Below are positions 1 through 13,178 of a stretch of 64,000 bases of DNA, in pieces. The first letter of the stretch is position 1; each line of letters begins with the position of its first letter. The translations under genes and the position numbers were made by a program. The notes beneath the pieces were generated by a model. The model was not told the origin of the DNA and ran no database searches. It was given only the letters and a program-made list of their open reading frames with translations. The DNA comes from Albifimbria verrucaria (Eukaryota > Ascomycota > Sordariomycetes > Hypocreales > Stachybotryaceae): contig JAHREC010000018.1 of the NCBI GenBank assembly GCA_020081605.1, positions 620,001-684,000 of the forward strand, written 5' to 3'.

Positions 1-442
1 GGAGAACGACCTGAGCAAGGATCACGGCCCGTCAGACATCTTCCGGTCGTCCAAGAACAAGTGCGTCAGCATCGACTCGGGCGAGTACACGTACGAGCTC
101 TGCTGGCTGGACAAGACGATGCAAAAGTCCAAGAAGGGCCACGGCAACACCAACATGGGCAACTTCGAAAAGGTCGACTGGGAGATGGCCGACGACGAGG
201 ATCGACTGGACGGCAAGAGCCTGGGCCGAGGACGACGCATGGTGCTACGGTACGAGCACGGACAGGGCTGCTGGAACGGTCCCCAGAGGAGGACAGACGT
301 TTGGCTGGGCTGCGCGGAGACGGAGGAGGTCTGGCGCGTGAGCGAGTCGGAGAAGTGCGTGTACAAGATGGAGGTGGGTACGCCGGCGGCGTGCGAGGCA
401 GAGGAGACGGTGGAGCAGCCGCGAGGGAAGGACGAGCTGTAG
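1..442 (+). CDS. Glucosidase II beta subunit, C-terminal part (5' truncated by window edge)
   Basis: The reading frame is open from base 2 to the stop at 440-442, giving 146 C-terminal residues. It carries the MRH (mannose-6-phosphate receptor homology) lectin module: the paired segments YELCWLDK and RRMVLRYEHGQGCWNG, the cysteines of CWLD, GCWNG, LGCAE, EKCVYK and AAC, and the invariant R, E and Y of the sugar pocket. The protein ends in KDEL, an ER-retrieval signal. In the known family this subunit holds the catalytic alpha subunit in the ER and presents N-glycans for glucose trimming in the calnexin cycle. The N-terminal EF-hand and LDLa-like part lies outside the window. No frame break is seen here. 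Confidence 0.9.
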   Translation, partial: ENDLSKDHGPSDIFRSSKNKCVSIDSGEYTYELCWLDKTMQKSKKGHGNTNMGNFEKVDWEMADDEDRLDGKSLGRGRRMVLRYEHGQGCWNGPQRRTDVWLGCAETEEVWRVSESEKCVYKMEVGTPAACEAEETVEQPRGKDEL

Positions 443-1193
443 ATAGGCAGCGGGTTGAAGATACATGAGATGATATATGAGACGTCGCAAAAGGGATACA
501 GTAGATGTCAGCGGGAATAGATAACTTATGACTAGTACTACTTCTGCTGCTGCTGCTACCACCACTACTACCACTGCTACATGAAGCAGTGTAAGAGTTA
601 TGGGTATGTGCAATGTGCATGCCCATGTCCAACTGAAGGCGTAGAGATCAGAACTCGAGATATCACCACCATGACGCAGCGATATGCCACCAATTCACCC
701 AGACTAGACTTACAACACCAACCAACTCCAAGATCCAATAAGCCACCTTATAATAACCCCCATTACCATCATCATCATCCAATCCCCAAAACCACAGCCA
801 ACCAACAAAGCAAGGCCCCCAAACAAGGCAAAAGCCGCATCCGTGTCTCCACACGCCGGCCCAAGTGGGTCCCGGCCGGATCGGGAGGATCCCCGCATTC
901 CGATGGTCCCTTTTTCGCTGGCCCTTTTTCGCACCCAGCCTCCTTCTAATAAACCCACGGGTTCTTAAACGGCCGTGCCAGGATTTAAATACTGTTGGTT
1001 TCATTTGCGGTGATTTGATTAACAGCGAAGACGGAGGGCCTTTTTGAAGAGCAGAGTTACTAGTGAGAGGGCGGAGTGTTGAGCGAGGGATATACGTCAC
1101 CTCCCACCACCTCTGCTAGGAATACTCTAACCACCATCTCTGAACTCGAACTCATCATACCAACGCATCGCAACCACCCCCTGCTCACCCATC
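443..1193. other. Intergenic region with a triplet microsatellite
   Basis: This is the 3' end of the glucosidase II gene and the promoter of the sugar transporter. It contains a degenerate CTG/CTA/CCA triplet tract at about 541-580. The stretch 700-830 is rich in CCA and CAC. I see no gene. Confidence 0.6.
541..580. repeat. Triplet microsatellite (CTG/CTA/CCA)
   Basis: Thirteen consecutive three-base units of the type CTG, CTA, CCA and ACT lie about 100 bp past the glucosidase II stop codon, in what should be its 3' UTR. Confidence 0.7.
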
Positions 1194-3187
1194 ATGAAGC
1201 TCCTCATCCCCCCATCCCCCGGCACCCGCCGCCTCTACCTCCTCTGCATGCACCTCGCCGTCGGCGCCTCCATCTGGGGCTACAACATCGGCATCCTGTC
1301 CTCGCTGCTCATCCACCCGGGCTGGCGCGCCGCCCTGCACAGCCCGGGGCCCTCCCAGAAGGGCCTCGTCACCGGCGTCTACTACCTCGGCACCCTGCTG
1401 TCCTACCTATTCGTCTCCCACCCGCTGGCCGACTGGCTGGGCCGTCGCGTCGCCGCTGCGGTTGGTACCGCCGTGCTGTGTCTGGGCGCGCTCATCATGG
1501 CTAGTGTCGGTGGGGAGGCTGCGTTGGGGTTATGGTTCTTGGGAGGTGGGTTTGTGGTTTGGGTGTTGGTGTGGTGAGTACGAGTGTGCCGTTGTATCAG
1601 AGGTGAGATCAGATCCGATATATGCTTTGTGCCTGCGAAACCAGCTGACAGGGTTTGTCCGCAGCGAGATATCACCAGCAAAAGAGCGTGGCAAGTTTGT
1701 CACCATGAACCACGTCGGCTTCATCGCTGGTCTAGCTACAGGTCTATGGTACCGTTCACCCTCCCCGTCATGCACTACTCATGATTCAATTCCTCTCCTA
1801 ACCTCTCGCAGGGTCGGCTACGGCATGACCTTCTGGACCGGCCCTTCTGGTGAAGCATGGGGCTGGCGCGTCTCCATTCTTCTGCAACTTATCCCGGCCC
1901 TCACCTTCGCCGCTGGTCTTCCCTTCCTTCCAGAGACGTAAGTCACGCTACTGACAAGACGCTGCTCAACTTCTGACCTTTGGGATAGTCCTCGCTGGCT
2001 CATCGAAAGGGCCAAACAGACCGTGCACGTAACGTCCTCCACTGGTTGCGCGAGGGCGCCTATCCCTCGGCCACCATTTCTGAGGAACTACACGTCATGA
2101 CTACTGATATCAACTCTCGACAACGTCTGTTCCAGTCCCATAGTGGTACCAGCACTAGCCGGTTCATTGCCCTATCTCTCCATCTCATCCGCTCACCTCC
2201 GCTCCGCGCCCGGCTCTGGCGCGCTTTCCTACTTCAGTTCATGGCCCAGATGTGCGGTGCCACCGCTATGAAGTACTATTTGCCTACTCTTCTCAAAGCA
2301 CTCGGCGTGGGTTCGCGGCTTGCCCTCATGGCTGGCGCGGCAGAGATGACGCTCAAGATTGGTATGACGGTCGTCGAGATGTGGGTGATTGACCGCTTTG
2401 GTCGCAGGGCGTGTCTCGTTGGAGGCAGTCTGGTCATGGGCGTCGCCATGCTGGTAAGTTTCTTGACTCTTACCTATCTTTCCAAAGAATGAGTAAGTGA
2501 ACTAACAATCTCCTAGATCAATGGTGCTCTCCCCTTATTTACCCAAACAATGCCAACAAGGCCGCAGATGTCATCTGCATCATCTTCATCTTCATCTACG
2601 CCATGGGCTACAGTCTGGGCCTGGGACCTGCCGCTTGGGTTTATAGCTCCGAGGTAAGAAGCGGTTCCTTCTCAAATTTGGCCTGGCATTCAACTGACTC
2701 AATGTCGTAGATTTTCCCCACGGAATTCCGTGCTCGTGGTCTCAACTTTGCCGCATCAGGTGGCTCCATCGGCAGTATCCTCGTCTCCCAGATTTGGCCC
2801 CTTGGGATTGCTAGGCTCGGAAGTGGAATTTATTTTTCTTTACAGCTGTCAACTTCATTTGTGTTCCCGTAAGTATCTTATGCCCTTCCTGTCTTACTTG
2901 CACGTTCCCGTGAAGGCGCACGTCAACACGGCTACCTCGTACATCTAAAGCTAACTGGGTGTTCACTGCAGGTCATCTGGCTACTGTATCCAGAGACCAA
3001 GGGTCGAGCCCTCGAAGACATGGACAGTCTGTTCGGCAAGGCCGATCCGCGACACTCCGCCGTTATGCTCAATGGAGATATCGACGACTCCGAAGATGCG
3101 GATTGGAGGGTTGATGATGAACACGAAGACGGCATACTTCCTGCCGGAAGGTCAAGTGGTGAAGAGGATGCACCCTTGTTGCGATAA
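1194..3187 (+). CDS. MFS sugar transporter (seven exons, four single-base frame breaks)
   Basis: A member of the major facilitator superfamily, sugar porter family, located in the plasma membrane. Exons are 1194-1602, 1665-1748, 1812-1937, 1989-2453, 2517-2653, 2711-2868 and 2972-3187, all with GT-AG introns of 51-103 bp. Family marks in order are GLGVGVVSTSVPLYQS and PAKERG (loop 2-3), ETPRWLIERG before the central loop, DRFGRR, and YPETKGRALEDMD after the last helix. The frame slips by one missing base at about 1551-1558, 2009-2011 (GGG), 2531-2534 (CCCC) and 2833-2837 (TTTTT). Restoring one base at each gives 532 codons, normal for the family. The C-terminal tail of about 50 residues is acidic. 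The substrate cannot be told from sequence alone. It might instead be a true pseudogene, but the same lesion type occurs in TOR nearby. Confidence 0.85.
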
Positions 3188-3477
3188 TCTAGACCGAGAT
3201 CACATTTCGGGCAAGATTTGAAACTTATGGATAATAAATACCATAGAATGAAAAACATTGTTAGTACATGTTCCCATACGACCAGACACCCAAGCCCATC
3301 AGACAGTGTCGTCAAGCTAGACTCATAAACTCCTTGCCTCCAAACTAATTGTAGCAAACCTTCGCTTCTCGGAGCAATGCCACTTCCCACCCTCTAACCA
3401 TCAAGTACAAGCAGTTCCTCATTCCCTACTTAAAGCCTCTCATTCCTTTACGCATCAACCGCTTAATAACAATCCGC

Positions 3478-6400
3478 CTACCAAAAACTGCACCATCCGA
3501 TGTAGTGCTGGCAGAGGTTCTCCAGCTTCGTCGCCTCGATGATCAGTTTGTTAACCTGATTGACCACATCAAGCTCCTCGTTGTTCTTAAAATCACGACC
3601 TGTCAGCTTCTGTTGTACACGATCAAGCACTTCAACAGCGCGAGCGTTCTGGCTCTCAGCCTCTTGAACGCCATTAAGCTGCGTTCCATCTGGAGCGATC
3701 GCAGAGCTGTTGGTGCGGGCTCTGGTTCTGCCTGGTGGAGCTGCTGAAGGGTCCGCGTTTGCCAACAGTTCGGACGGCGCAACATCCGCCTCGAGGATAG
3801 ATTGTCGTCGTGCCCGCGCTGGGTTCGGTCCTACCAAGGCTGCTTCTCGATCGGACTGGAAGTTGGGTCCCGCTGGCGAAGCAGCATTAGTTAGTCGCCA
3901 GGTAAGCAGAGGATCGTGAATGAACTATGGCAGTTAGCACCGTGGTTGGCAATATGTGGACCAGATATGACTTACCGCCTCCAAGACCGCCATGACACTC
4001 TCCTTGTTCTCTCTCAACACCTTCATCACATGCTCACATGTAATCCTGAAGCTTCCCTCGATATTGCTAACCTCCATTGCATATGTGAGCATGCGAGTCA
4101 AACGGAAGGGCACCCGCTCAGGGTACTTCTCGCGCTTCATTGCAACTTCGAAACAGTCACCAAAATCAATGTGAATAATCTTGCCAGTGACACGGTCAAG
4201 CATCAGGTTGGATGGGTGGCGATCACCTAGACCCAAGATGTAACCAACCATGGACATGACACCCAACGACCGAGTGTAGTTTGTACGTCGCTCAAGCCAA
4301 GCCTCCGAAGACTTAGACTTCAACCATAAGACTCTGTAGAGATCTTGACCAGTGGTGTTGTCCAAGGCATAGCCAAACACTTCAACCTTCTGCATAAGGG
4401 TGAGATTATCATAATCAGGCGCCATCTGGAGCATGATGCGATGTTCGATATTGAGCAAAATCTTACGACTCTCACGATACTCGCGAATCAAGACATGGAG
4501 CGTGTCACTGTTGGGCACCCATCCTAGAAGACCAGAGTTCTGCGACAAGGGAATGGCAGGATATCGCTGGATGTTGAGGTGTCGCTTGTAGCACTCAGAA
4601 TCGTTGGCGAGCAGCGTGTTGCAGAGACCAAAGAGCTGCATGACTCGCTCATCCTGACGAATATCTTCATGGCCCTTGAGAAGGAAGGCATAAGATGCGC
4701 CATCGCTGCCATTGACGTTGAGCTTTCTGGGCCGCTGCTTGGAGTTGATGACGCTGAATGTCGGCTCGAATGACATGATTCGAACAATTGGCTGCCCGCT
4801 CTTGTACGTTCCTGGAACAGCAAGATCCAAATTCTTCGCATTCAACAACTTAGGTGAGCAATACGTCAACTCAAGTGATGTCACTTGTGGGAGCTGTCTC
4901 GAGATTCTTCTAAACACCTGGTAGTAAAGATCCCATGCTGAATTAAGATCGTTCACATCCCGAGTTGTTTCGTATTGATGGCACCAGTCTTGAGCCTCTT
5001 TGAGATCTCTTCCAAAGGCCTGTGCGAAAGAAATCTCGCGCAACGTTTCTGGACCGCGCTCCAGGAGCTCATGAAGTGGTTGGAGCGTTGCAAACATGCC
5101 TTCAATGTTGTGATCACCAAAGTACAGTCGCGACGCTTCTTCGAGACCTTCATGCCAGAGCTCATGCCATAGCACTGCCACGCGGATGAGCTCATGACTG
5201 ACAGTATCAGCCTGAGCAACAAGGTTGGCGCTGTGCTGGCGCATGCTGTCCATAATCTGTGCGGCGGATCTGGAACGTCTACTGTTCTGTGTAGACTTCA
5301 TTGCCACGGTCAGGGATACACCAGAGCTTGTGGATGCGCTCTGCCGACATCAGCCAAGAGGTTGTGGACAGATTGTTGAACCCTCCTGTTGGGCTGGTTG
5401 ATACGTGCAATAAGCTGCGGGATGACTTCTAGCCAAGTGTCGACGCTGACATTGGCAAAGCCCTCAGTGACAGCCGTATTGACGTCGGCACTACCTCCGT
5501 GGGTAAACCATAGTGTAAGTAGTCGCAGTGTGTCCTGGAGCGAGGAGCCAGCAGACAACGCAATAGACTTGAAGAAACCTCTGACAGCAGGAACAACATG
5601 TTCAATAACCATGGTCTGATCCGCTCGAGTAAGATGACCCTCGTTTCTAGCAGAAAGGGTCTGCACAATTTCGAAGTTCGCCAGTGCCCAGGCGTGCCAA
5701 GCCTTGTACCATCGCGGGTTGTATTTGGTGGCTTGTGAATAGGATGTCAGGATGTCCTGGACCTTGGTGTACTGCCAGTCATCCTTGTTGAGGGCAATTA
5801 ACCATTCGCCTTGTCGCAAGTAGCATTTTGCTAGCAATACCGTTTGGTCATAGAGAGCACGTTGGGTCTGTGGACTCATGAGTGAAGGGTCTACTTGGTT
5901 CTGGAATCCGTAGTCCAAGTTTGCGTTCATGTCGCTACCCGCCTGCGCGGTGAGGTGCGCCTTTGCAACATCGAGACGGTGGGCAGTGTCACTAGTGAAC
6001 CTTTGCAAGCAGTACAGAGTTCGCTCGGCAAGCTGCTGTGCAGGTCGAATGCCCGGTTGCTGCCCGTACTCCCACTGGTACTTGAGGACAGCATAGATGA
6101 CCTGAGCGGGATATTTCGTGCTGGTACCGAGCCTGTTCTATCAGGTTTGTCGGCAGTCCAGTAAGGAATAACACTTTCCAAGGAATCTTCGATGCCAATG
6201 AGTTGCTTCAGCGACTTCTCTGCCAAGCCCATGCGTCCTGACTTGCGACAGAGGTTGGCAAATTTGATCCACATATGCATGTTCTCGCCCGGAGAAATAA
6301 CCAGTGCGCGCAAACGCAGCATACGTTGCCAAACCTCCACGTTACGCTGGCAGCCCTTCAGACGCGTCTCCCAAGTCTTGCGCATGGTCGCTTGCTTCTT

Positions 6401-9400
6401 CTCGTCGCATTGTTTGTAAACGATGAGTTCTTCAAGCTCAGCAAGCATCTGAACTCGAACAACGACCTGGTATGCTCGGTTGTAGGACTCGCTAACTAGA
6501 GCGCTAAGCTCTGTATCTAGGCCTTCGCGAGCCTGTTGTACACAAGCAAGTGCTTCTCGGAACTGATTTCTGTGGAGAGCCAAGATGGCACCAAAGAACG
6601 AGCGGTCAGGGGAATAACGCTTGAGGGATGACAGGTAGTTATCCATGGAGTCCCATTTGCCCAGGCCCCAAGCAGCAGCAGTAGCGAGTGGCGCAATCAT
6701 GCGTTGCACTTCAGGTGCCGAGTTCGCCCAGGTGTTGCTTGTCAAGCTGGCCAGGGCGTCCCACTCACCGAGGGCGTGCAGACAACGCATCTTACCCATC
6801 ACAATTTCGACAGGCGTAGCTTGATCCGGAGGAATCTCCTTCTCACGCTTGGTGTAAAATGCCAGTGCTTCTTCCCAACGCTCCAGCTTTTCGAACCATG
6901 TCTCTCTGAGCTGAATGCCCTCCTTATACAGTTGTGCCTTGCGCAGAATACCTATAGCTGCGTCTGACTGCTGTAATTGGTTGTTGATGACAATCAGGGC
7001 CTCAACAGCACCACTGCTTTGGTCTTGGAGGAACTCCAATTCCTTGTAGTGCAGAGCCTTGGCATATGCATGGCAACGCGCTGCTTCTCGTCCGAGTACG
7101 CGAATGTCGATGGGAAGTGCTTTGTCATCGTGCTCCATGAACTCTGCGAGGTTCAAGAGGAGACCGAGCAGATCAGGAGGGACATTCTCTGATTTGATGG
7201 CGCTTTCAATGTTCTGAATGAGCTCATCCTGGAACTGTTCGTAAAGCTCGCTCCAGCATGACACAAAGGCAGAATTGAAGAGCTCGCGAGCCAGAGGCAG
7301 ATACACGCTAGCAAGGCTAGCACAGGCTCGCAGGGCGTGGTTTGGAGATTCGGTCAAAAGTGTGGTGCTGAATCGTCGCAGCCATTCCTGCCAATCTTCC
7401 TTGGTCGATTTGCCTTTGGTGTCCCAGGCTGCCTTCAAGTGGATCGCATTCATCTCGAGTTTCTTAGTACTGAGATCTGCGAAAGCTGGCTCGTCCACAA
7501 CGTCCACGAAACGCGACTCGGAGCTCAAGTCTTGCGGCAACACCTCGCCCTTCTGGAGCTTGCTGACGAACAGCTCATAGTTCTGATGCTGAATTTGGTG
7601 CTGGTTGATCACTTTGTTGACCGTTCCCATGAAATGCAGGTAGTCCTTGCCCAATTGCTGGATCAAGGCACACAAAGTGTCCAAAGCAGCCAGTCTGAGA
7701 GCCGGCTCGCCCATGTCCAGTATTCTCGTGAGTGGGTGGATAATCTTGGCAGCAAAGTCGTTAAGATTGACCTGCCGAGAGATCCTACCGATTGTGTCGA
7801 TGGCTAGCTTGCGAATGAAGGTCGGCTGACCCTGTTTTTCGAATGTTCGAACAATGACAGGAATGATGAGGTGCATGTACTCTTCAGCGCTTGCGCCGAA
7901 CACAAGGAATGCATGCAGAACTCGCTCTGATGGTGTACGCTTGGTGGACAAGTCCTTATCTAAGACACCAAGCATCAATGGAAGCAGACTAGCCAAGTAA
8001 ATTTTGAACTCTCCTTCGAGGGATCGTGAAATGGCTTCGACAAGGGAGAGAATAGTAGTTTGTAGTGAAGCCGACGTGTTCCAGTATTCCTGCAGGGTCT
8101 CGACAATCTCTGGGAGGTAATTCCTAATATGCTGTCGCACAATGCTCACCAGGGTCGCCAGCTGGCTGAAGTATGACTCGAGACGAGTGGACGATGCTGA
8201 TCGAATAACAAGCAGAAACGCAGGTACGATTCTATCGAGGAATGACACACATTCAAGCCCGAGGGTTCTGAAGATATTCATGATGGCCTCAATGACAGCA
8301 GCGTGGTGCTGGACCAGAGAGTGGTCCTTGAGAATTTGAAGCAGAGCATTGATGACAACGGTAGGGAAATACTCTTTGTTAGAGGGTGTCAACCCAGTCA
8401 TCATCAGAGAAATATCGGTCATTTGGTTAGATTCGACTCGTCTTTGCACTTCAGGTGTCCGCTCCTCAACTTGCTACACAATGGGTCAGCACACATTCTA
8501 ATTAACAGCAGAACTCTGTCGACCTGTCGGTATTCGGGTCTTACCTGATGCTTGTATGGGTCCAAAGCACCTAGAATACCCATCAACTTGATTGTTTCCT
8601 GTCTCAAAGGCCCGCGCTGGCCCTCGGTTCTGATGATGCCTTGAAGAAGTTCAAGGAGCTGGGGTATTCCAAATACGGCTCAATAACATAACCGGAACCA
8701 CTAGCCAGCTGACCGAGTGCGTGTAGAGCAGCCTCACGCTTGGCATTGGAGCTTTGGTCCTGAAGAGCATCAATAATGATCGGCATCAGCCTGTCCTTGT
8801 AAGGTAGAATATCCTCCCCGCCGACGGTGGCCAGTTCACCGATAGCCTTGAGAATGGTGGCGGCAACCGACGGGTTGGAATCGGATGCCTTGGGGAGGAG
8901 GACTGATATCATGGGCTCAACATATGGCTTGATGAGCGTTTGTGCATTCTGCACAAGCAGACTCAACAGCTTGGCACTCTCCTCCTTGTTGCGTGCCACG
9001 TCGGAAAACTCGAGTTCCGTGAGCATCTGGATGAGAGTCTTTCGGAGTGAAGGGATGACATAGGCAGGGTTGAAGCGCGCCAGTCGACCAATAATCGATA
9101 TGGCTACTTCACGAATAGCAAAGATCTCGTCGTTCAACGCGAAGAACAAGACTCGAATATTCTCAGCCTTGGCTAGGTGACGGTCGAATCTTTCATCAAG
9201 CGCAGCCAAGACAGTTCTTCTTATGTTCGGTTCTGGGTCTGACACTCCGACAGTGAGGAGCTTCTCAATGACGTCGCCAACGACTTGCAGCGCGTGATAA
9301 CTGGTCTGGTTGACAATGGGGTCGCGCACATACAGTTGACAACAAGTAAGTGCAGCCGCCTCCCTGATTTCGGGGTCTTCATCCTCCACATATTTGATGG

Positions 9401-11014
9401 CCACGTCACGTACAAACTCGTTCAAGACATGGCCAGAGAAATCAAAGCTGCCTAACGTGTTAAGAGCCAGCTTGACCTCGGCCTTCCGGTGCTCATATGC
9501 TTGAGGATCCTTGGCATCTTTGGCAATCACAGGCACTGAACTGAGGGTGTTGGGCTGAGGAGCGCCGAGGGGCTTGAAAGGCTCGCCACATAGAACCACA
9601 CTCAGCATGTCGAGCAGTCTCTCCTGGATGGTAGGCTTAACGGGAGGTATGTAGAAAGCCATGTCGACCAGAGCTTGCGTCAGCTTAGGTGTCAAATCGC
9701 AAGCAAAAATGGGATCCAGAAGCGCTTCCATATATTTGCTGAGAGTTTGCCCAACAGCGACTGCGAGACGGCTAATACAGTCGAAGACCGGGTCAACTGA
9801 GCCTCGTTTCCGTGACTGCAGGCTTAGGCCCTCGCGTACGTAAATGAGGACTCCATCGAGATATGGAGCAATCGCACTCTTGACAGAGTTGGCGACATTG
9901 CCGATGGCAAGGAAAGCATCATTACGCTCCTTGTCTTTCTTCAGCATACCGGACAGGTAGAGCATGAATTTGTGCAGCCAGGTGTGTGCGAAATCGGCAG
10001 GGAGTAACTGGCCAGATCGGGGACGAGCAGGACGACGGTCCTTCTAATGGTTGCATCTCGATGGTCCTTGTGTTTGTAGACAATATCACAGGCTTGCTGG
10101 TAGTGCTCCTGCATAAACATGCCACCCTGCTCGAGTAGCTCCTTGAGCACGAGCAAAGACGCATGTGTGGACTCTACTGTATTGACCTTGAGGCCCTGTC
10201 TCGCCTCGTTATAAATCTTGCTCATCCAGAGCTGCTTCATCTCCTGGTCACGCTCGCGAATGATGCGAAAGCAGGCGCTGACGGTCTCAGCCGAGGTTGC
10301 TCGAATGAGCTGCCTCGTGTCGCGAAGCCCAACCCATATCCAGTCGAAAATGGTAGGGATATACTGGTACATGAGGGTGGGTGCGTTGCGAGCGAGCTCT
10401 CGAAGCACAAGGACAGCACTATATCTGCGCTCTTCGACTCGGTCGTTTTGAAGCCACTCGAGGGCTGTGTTGACTTCGGAATCGACGAGCTCCGAAATCA
10501 TGGAGCCTCCAGGTCGGCAGAGTTTGCCCAGCGCAATGGCAGCTGGTTGCATGGGATTTATGTCTTTTCCCCGAAGAATTGTCTTCAGGTTCTGCGTGAA
10601 ACGAGTGTACTTTGCCGCGACGTCGACGCCGTCAAAATCGACGAGGGCGTCGAGGGCGTAGATGCCTCCAAGGCGTTCGGCGGAGTCGCTGCCATGGGTA
10701 ATGAGCTGCGTGATCTTATTGTTGACGGCATTGTAAAGGCGAGGAACTGCTCCGGGGTCAAGTCTGCAAGAAAGGGTCAGATTACGAAGGTGCGTGGGAT
10801 GAGCGTCATGACGGCCGTACCTCGATGGCAAACGGCAACAAGCTCGCGCAGCTGAATAGCAGATCGCTTGCGCACATCATCACCAACACTAGGGAGCCGT
10901 CAGTTAGCACAATCGAGAGACAGCCGCGGGAGCAAAGGCTGGATCTCACCGTGAGCGCAAGCCACGGGTGATAAAGTCAAGCCGCTCCAGGGCGACCTGC
11001 TGTTGTTGCGCCAT
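3478..11014 (-). CDS. tor: Target of rapamycin (TOR) Ser/Thr kinase, complete
   Basis: A PI3K-related kinase, the catalytic core of TORC1/TORC2, which couples nutrients to growth. Exons on the minus strand run 11014-10950, 10888-10821, 10763-8545, 8473-3976 and 3924-3478. The intron lengths are 61, 57, 71 and 51 bp. The start is [18 protein letters not shown] repeats follow, then FAT, the FRB domain ([19 protein letters not shown]), the kinase with its [12 protein letters not shown] catalytic loop and HIDFGDCFE, and the FATC tail ending in IGWCSFW. Five single-base losses break the frame at 5313-5315, 6136-6137, 8661-8664, 10000-10002 and 10735-10737 (plus-strand coordinates). With them restored the length is 2,433 residues, the usual TOR size. 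The gene is essential, so the breaks are almost certainly sequence errors. The upstream gene Rtf2 is divergent. Confidence 0.97.
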
Positions 11015-11885
11015 CCTCCCCTAACCGCGCTTGTGTATCAGCGCTGCATGAACAAATCCTCCTACAGCTCCTCAGAGGGCCAAGGCGGCCCCGTGGCGGT
11101 GGTAGATGGTCGATGGTGGGAGCGAAGCGAGAGCTGGAGGTGTTTGTCGTGGGGACCCGAACCGTTCGCGTGCGTGGTAACAGGAAGAAGAGGGGTCGGG
11201 AATGGAGGAGCGAGGTCGTGAGCCCAGCTGCGGTTCCTATATGGCTAAATCTGCCTCCAATCAGCCGAATACTCGAGGTAACGGCGCAAGGTCATGGAGA
11301 CATGACAGCTTGTCAGAGGCTGGACAGTGATGCACGAAGGTTGGACCTGGGACCTGGACCTGGACCTGGATCTGGATAAGGTACGGAAGGTGAGGTAACT
11401 AACTGTAACTGCACTGTGCCGTGCTGTGGGCTGCAGAGCGAATAGGAAGTCGCGGTTGCTTGCGCTTGGTCATTTTGGTCTTTCCCCGGCCCAGTTCGCG
11501 GCGTAGCTGCACAGTGCTGATTGCGTTGGCAGATACCCTAACGAGCTGCCTGCGGGTCTGCAGCAACCGTGGCTAGCATGTGCAAGCCTGGGCCAGCACT
11601 GTAGCGCTACCTAGGCAAGCTGGGGGCTGACCTGGCTATCGATAAGGCCGGACGCCACCTTCTGCCGTTGGTTTCGCATCGTCTCCATCCAGGTGCGATG
11701 TAGGAATTAGGAATCGCCTTCTACATCACGTACCTGCCGTCCGTCACGCGATCACGTTTCACTGCTGCTCAGCCAAGGCGCATCAGCCGACACGCGCCCG
11801 AATCCTAATTCCTTGTGCTTCGAATCACTGCGTCCAACCCCGGCCCCTCTTCCCTGTTCGTTCGAGTCTCCAACGGCCAGCAATC
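11015..11885. other. Divergent promoter region between TOR and Rtf2
   Basis: About 870 bp of GC-balanced sequence between divergently transcribed TOR and Rtf2. It holds a short hexamer repeat at 11344-11376 and no convincing coding segment. Confidence 0.6.
11344..11376. repeat. GACCTG hexamer microsatellite
   Basis: Five imperfect tandem copies of a six-base unit (GACCTG, one with an extra G, the last with a T) lie in the TOR/Rtf2 intergenic region. Confidence 0.75.
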
Positions 11886-12704
11886 ATGGGTAATGACGGT
11901 GGTTCCATTCCCAAGCGTCGCGAACTTGTCAAGAACGCCGCCCGCGCCCCGACCATTTCCGAACTCAAGGCCACCGTTCTCGAATCCTTGGGCCATGCGT
12001 GGACTCATTGCGCTCTCAGCGGCTCGCCGCTAGACCTCGACGCTGCCGTGTCGGACTGGCGCGGTCGCCTGTACAACTACGAAGCCATACTAAAGGGTCT
12101 GATGCCCTCCGACGAACCCGCCGATGTGACGCCCGCATCGCTGGGAATACGGTCGCTGCGTGACGTTGTCAAACTCAAATTCTCCAAGGTGGACAAGAAG
12201 TGGTCCTGCCCGATTTCCATGAAGGAGATGGGCCCTGCCGTCAAGGCTGTCTACCTCGTACCATGTGGCCATGTTTTTGCCGAGGTGGCCATTGCCGAAA
12301 TACAGGAGAAGAACTGCCCAGAGTGCGCAGAGGAATTCAGCAAAGAGAACGTCATTCCCATCCTGCCGACGACCGAAAAGGACATCCAAAAGCTCGAGGC
12401 GAGGATGGACGACTTGCGAGCGAAAGGCCTGGCTCATACCCTCAAAAAGGACAAGTCCGAGAAGAAGAAGAAGCGCAAGGGTGACGACGTAAAAGAAGAG
12501 GAGAGTGCCAACCGGCAGGATGGCGAGACAAAGGCCGAGGCTCGATCAAAGCAAGACACCGATTCAAGGATAAGCGGCATCAACAACGCCATGGCAGCCT
12601 CGCTTACGGCGAAGGTTCTGGCAGAGCAAGATGAGAGAAACAAGAGAAGGAAGATAGTTGCAGACGCAGCTGGCCCTAGAAGAGGCGAGTATGTGAAGGG
12701 TTAG
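11886..12704 (+). CDS. rtf2: Replication termination factor 2 (Rtf2-domain protein)
   Basis: A single-exon gene of 272 residues starting MGNDGGSIPKRRELVK. The Rtf2 domain fills the first 165 residues or so: an N-terminal zinc-ribbon-like part with THCALSG, then the divergent RING-like half CPISMKEM ... VPCGHVF ... CPECAEEF. The C-terminal third is charged, with a lysine-rich KKKKRK nuclear-localisation-type cluster and a coiled tail. In fission yeast the family stabilises stalled replication forks at the RTS1 barrier and affects intron splicing. The frame is intact. The length is close to that of other fungal Rtf2 proteins. Confidence 0.93.
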   Translation: MGNDGGSIPKRRELVKNAARAPTISELKATVLESLGHAWTHCALSGSPLDLDAAVSDWRGRLYNYEAILKGLMPSDEPADVTPASLGIRSLRDVVKLKFSKVDKKWSCPISMKEMGPAVKAVYLVPCGHVFAEVAIAEIQEKNCPECAEEFSKENVIPILPTTEKDIQKLEARMDDLRAKGLAHTLKKDKSEKKKKRKGDDVKEEESANRQDGETKAEARSKQDTDSRISGINNAMAASLTAKVLAEQDERNKRRKIVADAAGPRRGEYVKG

Positions 12705-13178
12705 CCAGCCTTTTACCTACCACCTCGATTGCTACTTGAATGATACCCTTTGTTTTTGGTGCCACTACGTCATTTACGTGCTTAAAGATGTGACATTTGA
12801 CAACGGAACTCGCTACCAACGAATACGATGCTGGTTCTCATTGTATGCCTGAAACATTTGTGCAATAGGCTTGTATGGAACATTTGAGGCGCATCTCTTG
12901 TGCTCTTTGAAAGTGTCACAGTGTACAGGGTAGCCTCTGTATCCGAGAAACATCTGGCAGCCGTCATACTCTGTACTCAAACAGTATATTCTTGATATTA
13001 CAATTACAACAAATTTACTGGCAAATAATAATTACAAGACAATGATTCCAAACTCTCATACAAATGCCAACAGTATATATACTTTTTGGAGCCCGCAGAG
13101 CCGGGCATCGCATTTACCCGTCACAAACCATAGGCCACCACCGTTAAATCCCTTCGCTAATAACAGAGTACCTGGAAG
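12705..13178. other. Convergent 3' intergenic region
   Basis: The 3' ends of Rtf2 (plus) and the Zn2Cys6 regulator (minus) face each other here. The middle (12960-13060) is AT-rich and may carry the polyadenylation signals. I see no gene. Confidence 0.55.

Noticed and set aside
1194..3187. Sugar transporter as a pseudogene
   Set aside because: Its four breaks are the same one-base run losses seen in TOR; intron sites and the protein family features are otherwise intact.
3478..11014. Programmed ribosomal frameshifting in TOR
   Set aside because: Five separate slips without shared slippery sites, in a gene known as one continuous frame, and the same fault in 18 other genes.
11344..11376. CRISPR-like or regulatory array from the GACCTG repeat
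   Set aside because: A simple hexamer microsatellite without spacers; CRISPR is not expected in a fungal nucleus.
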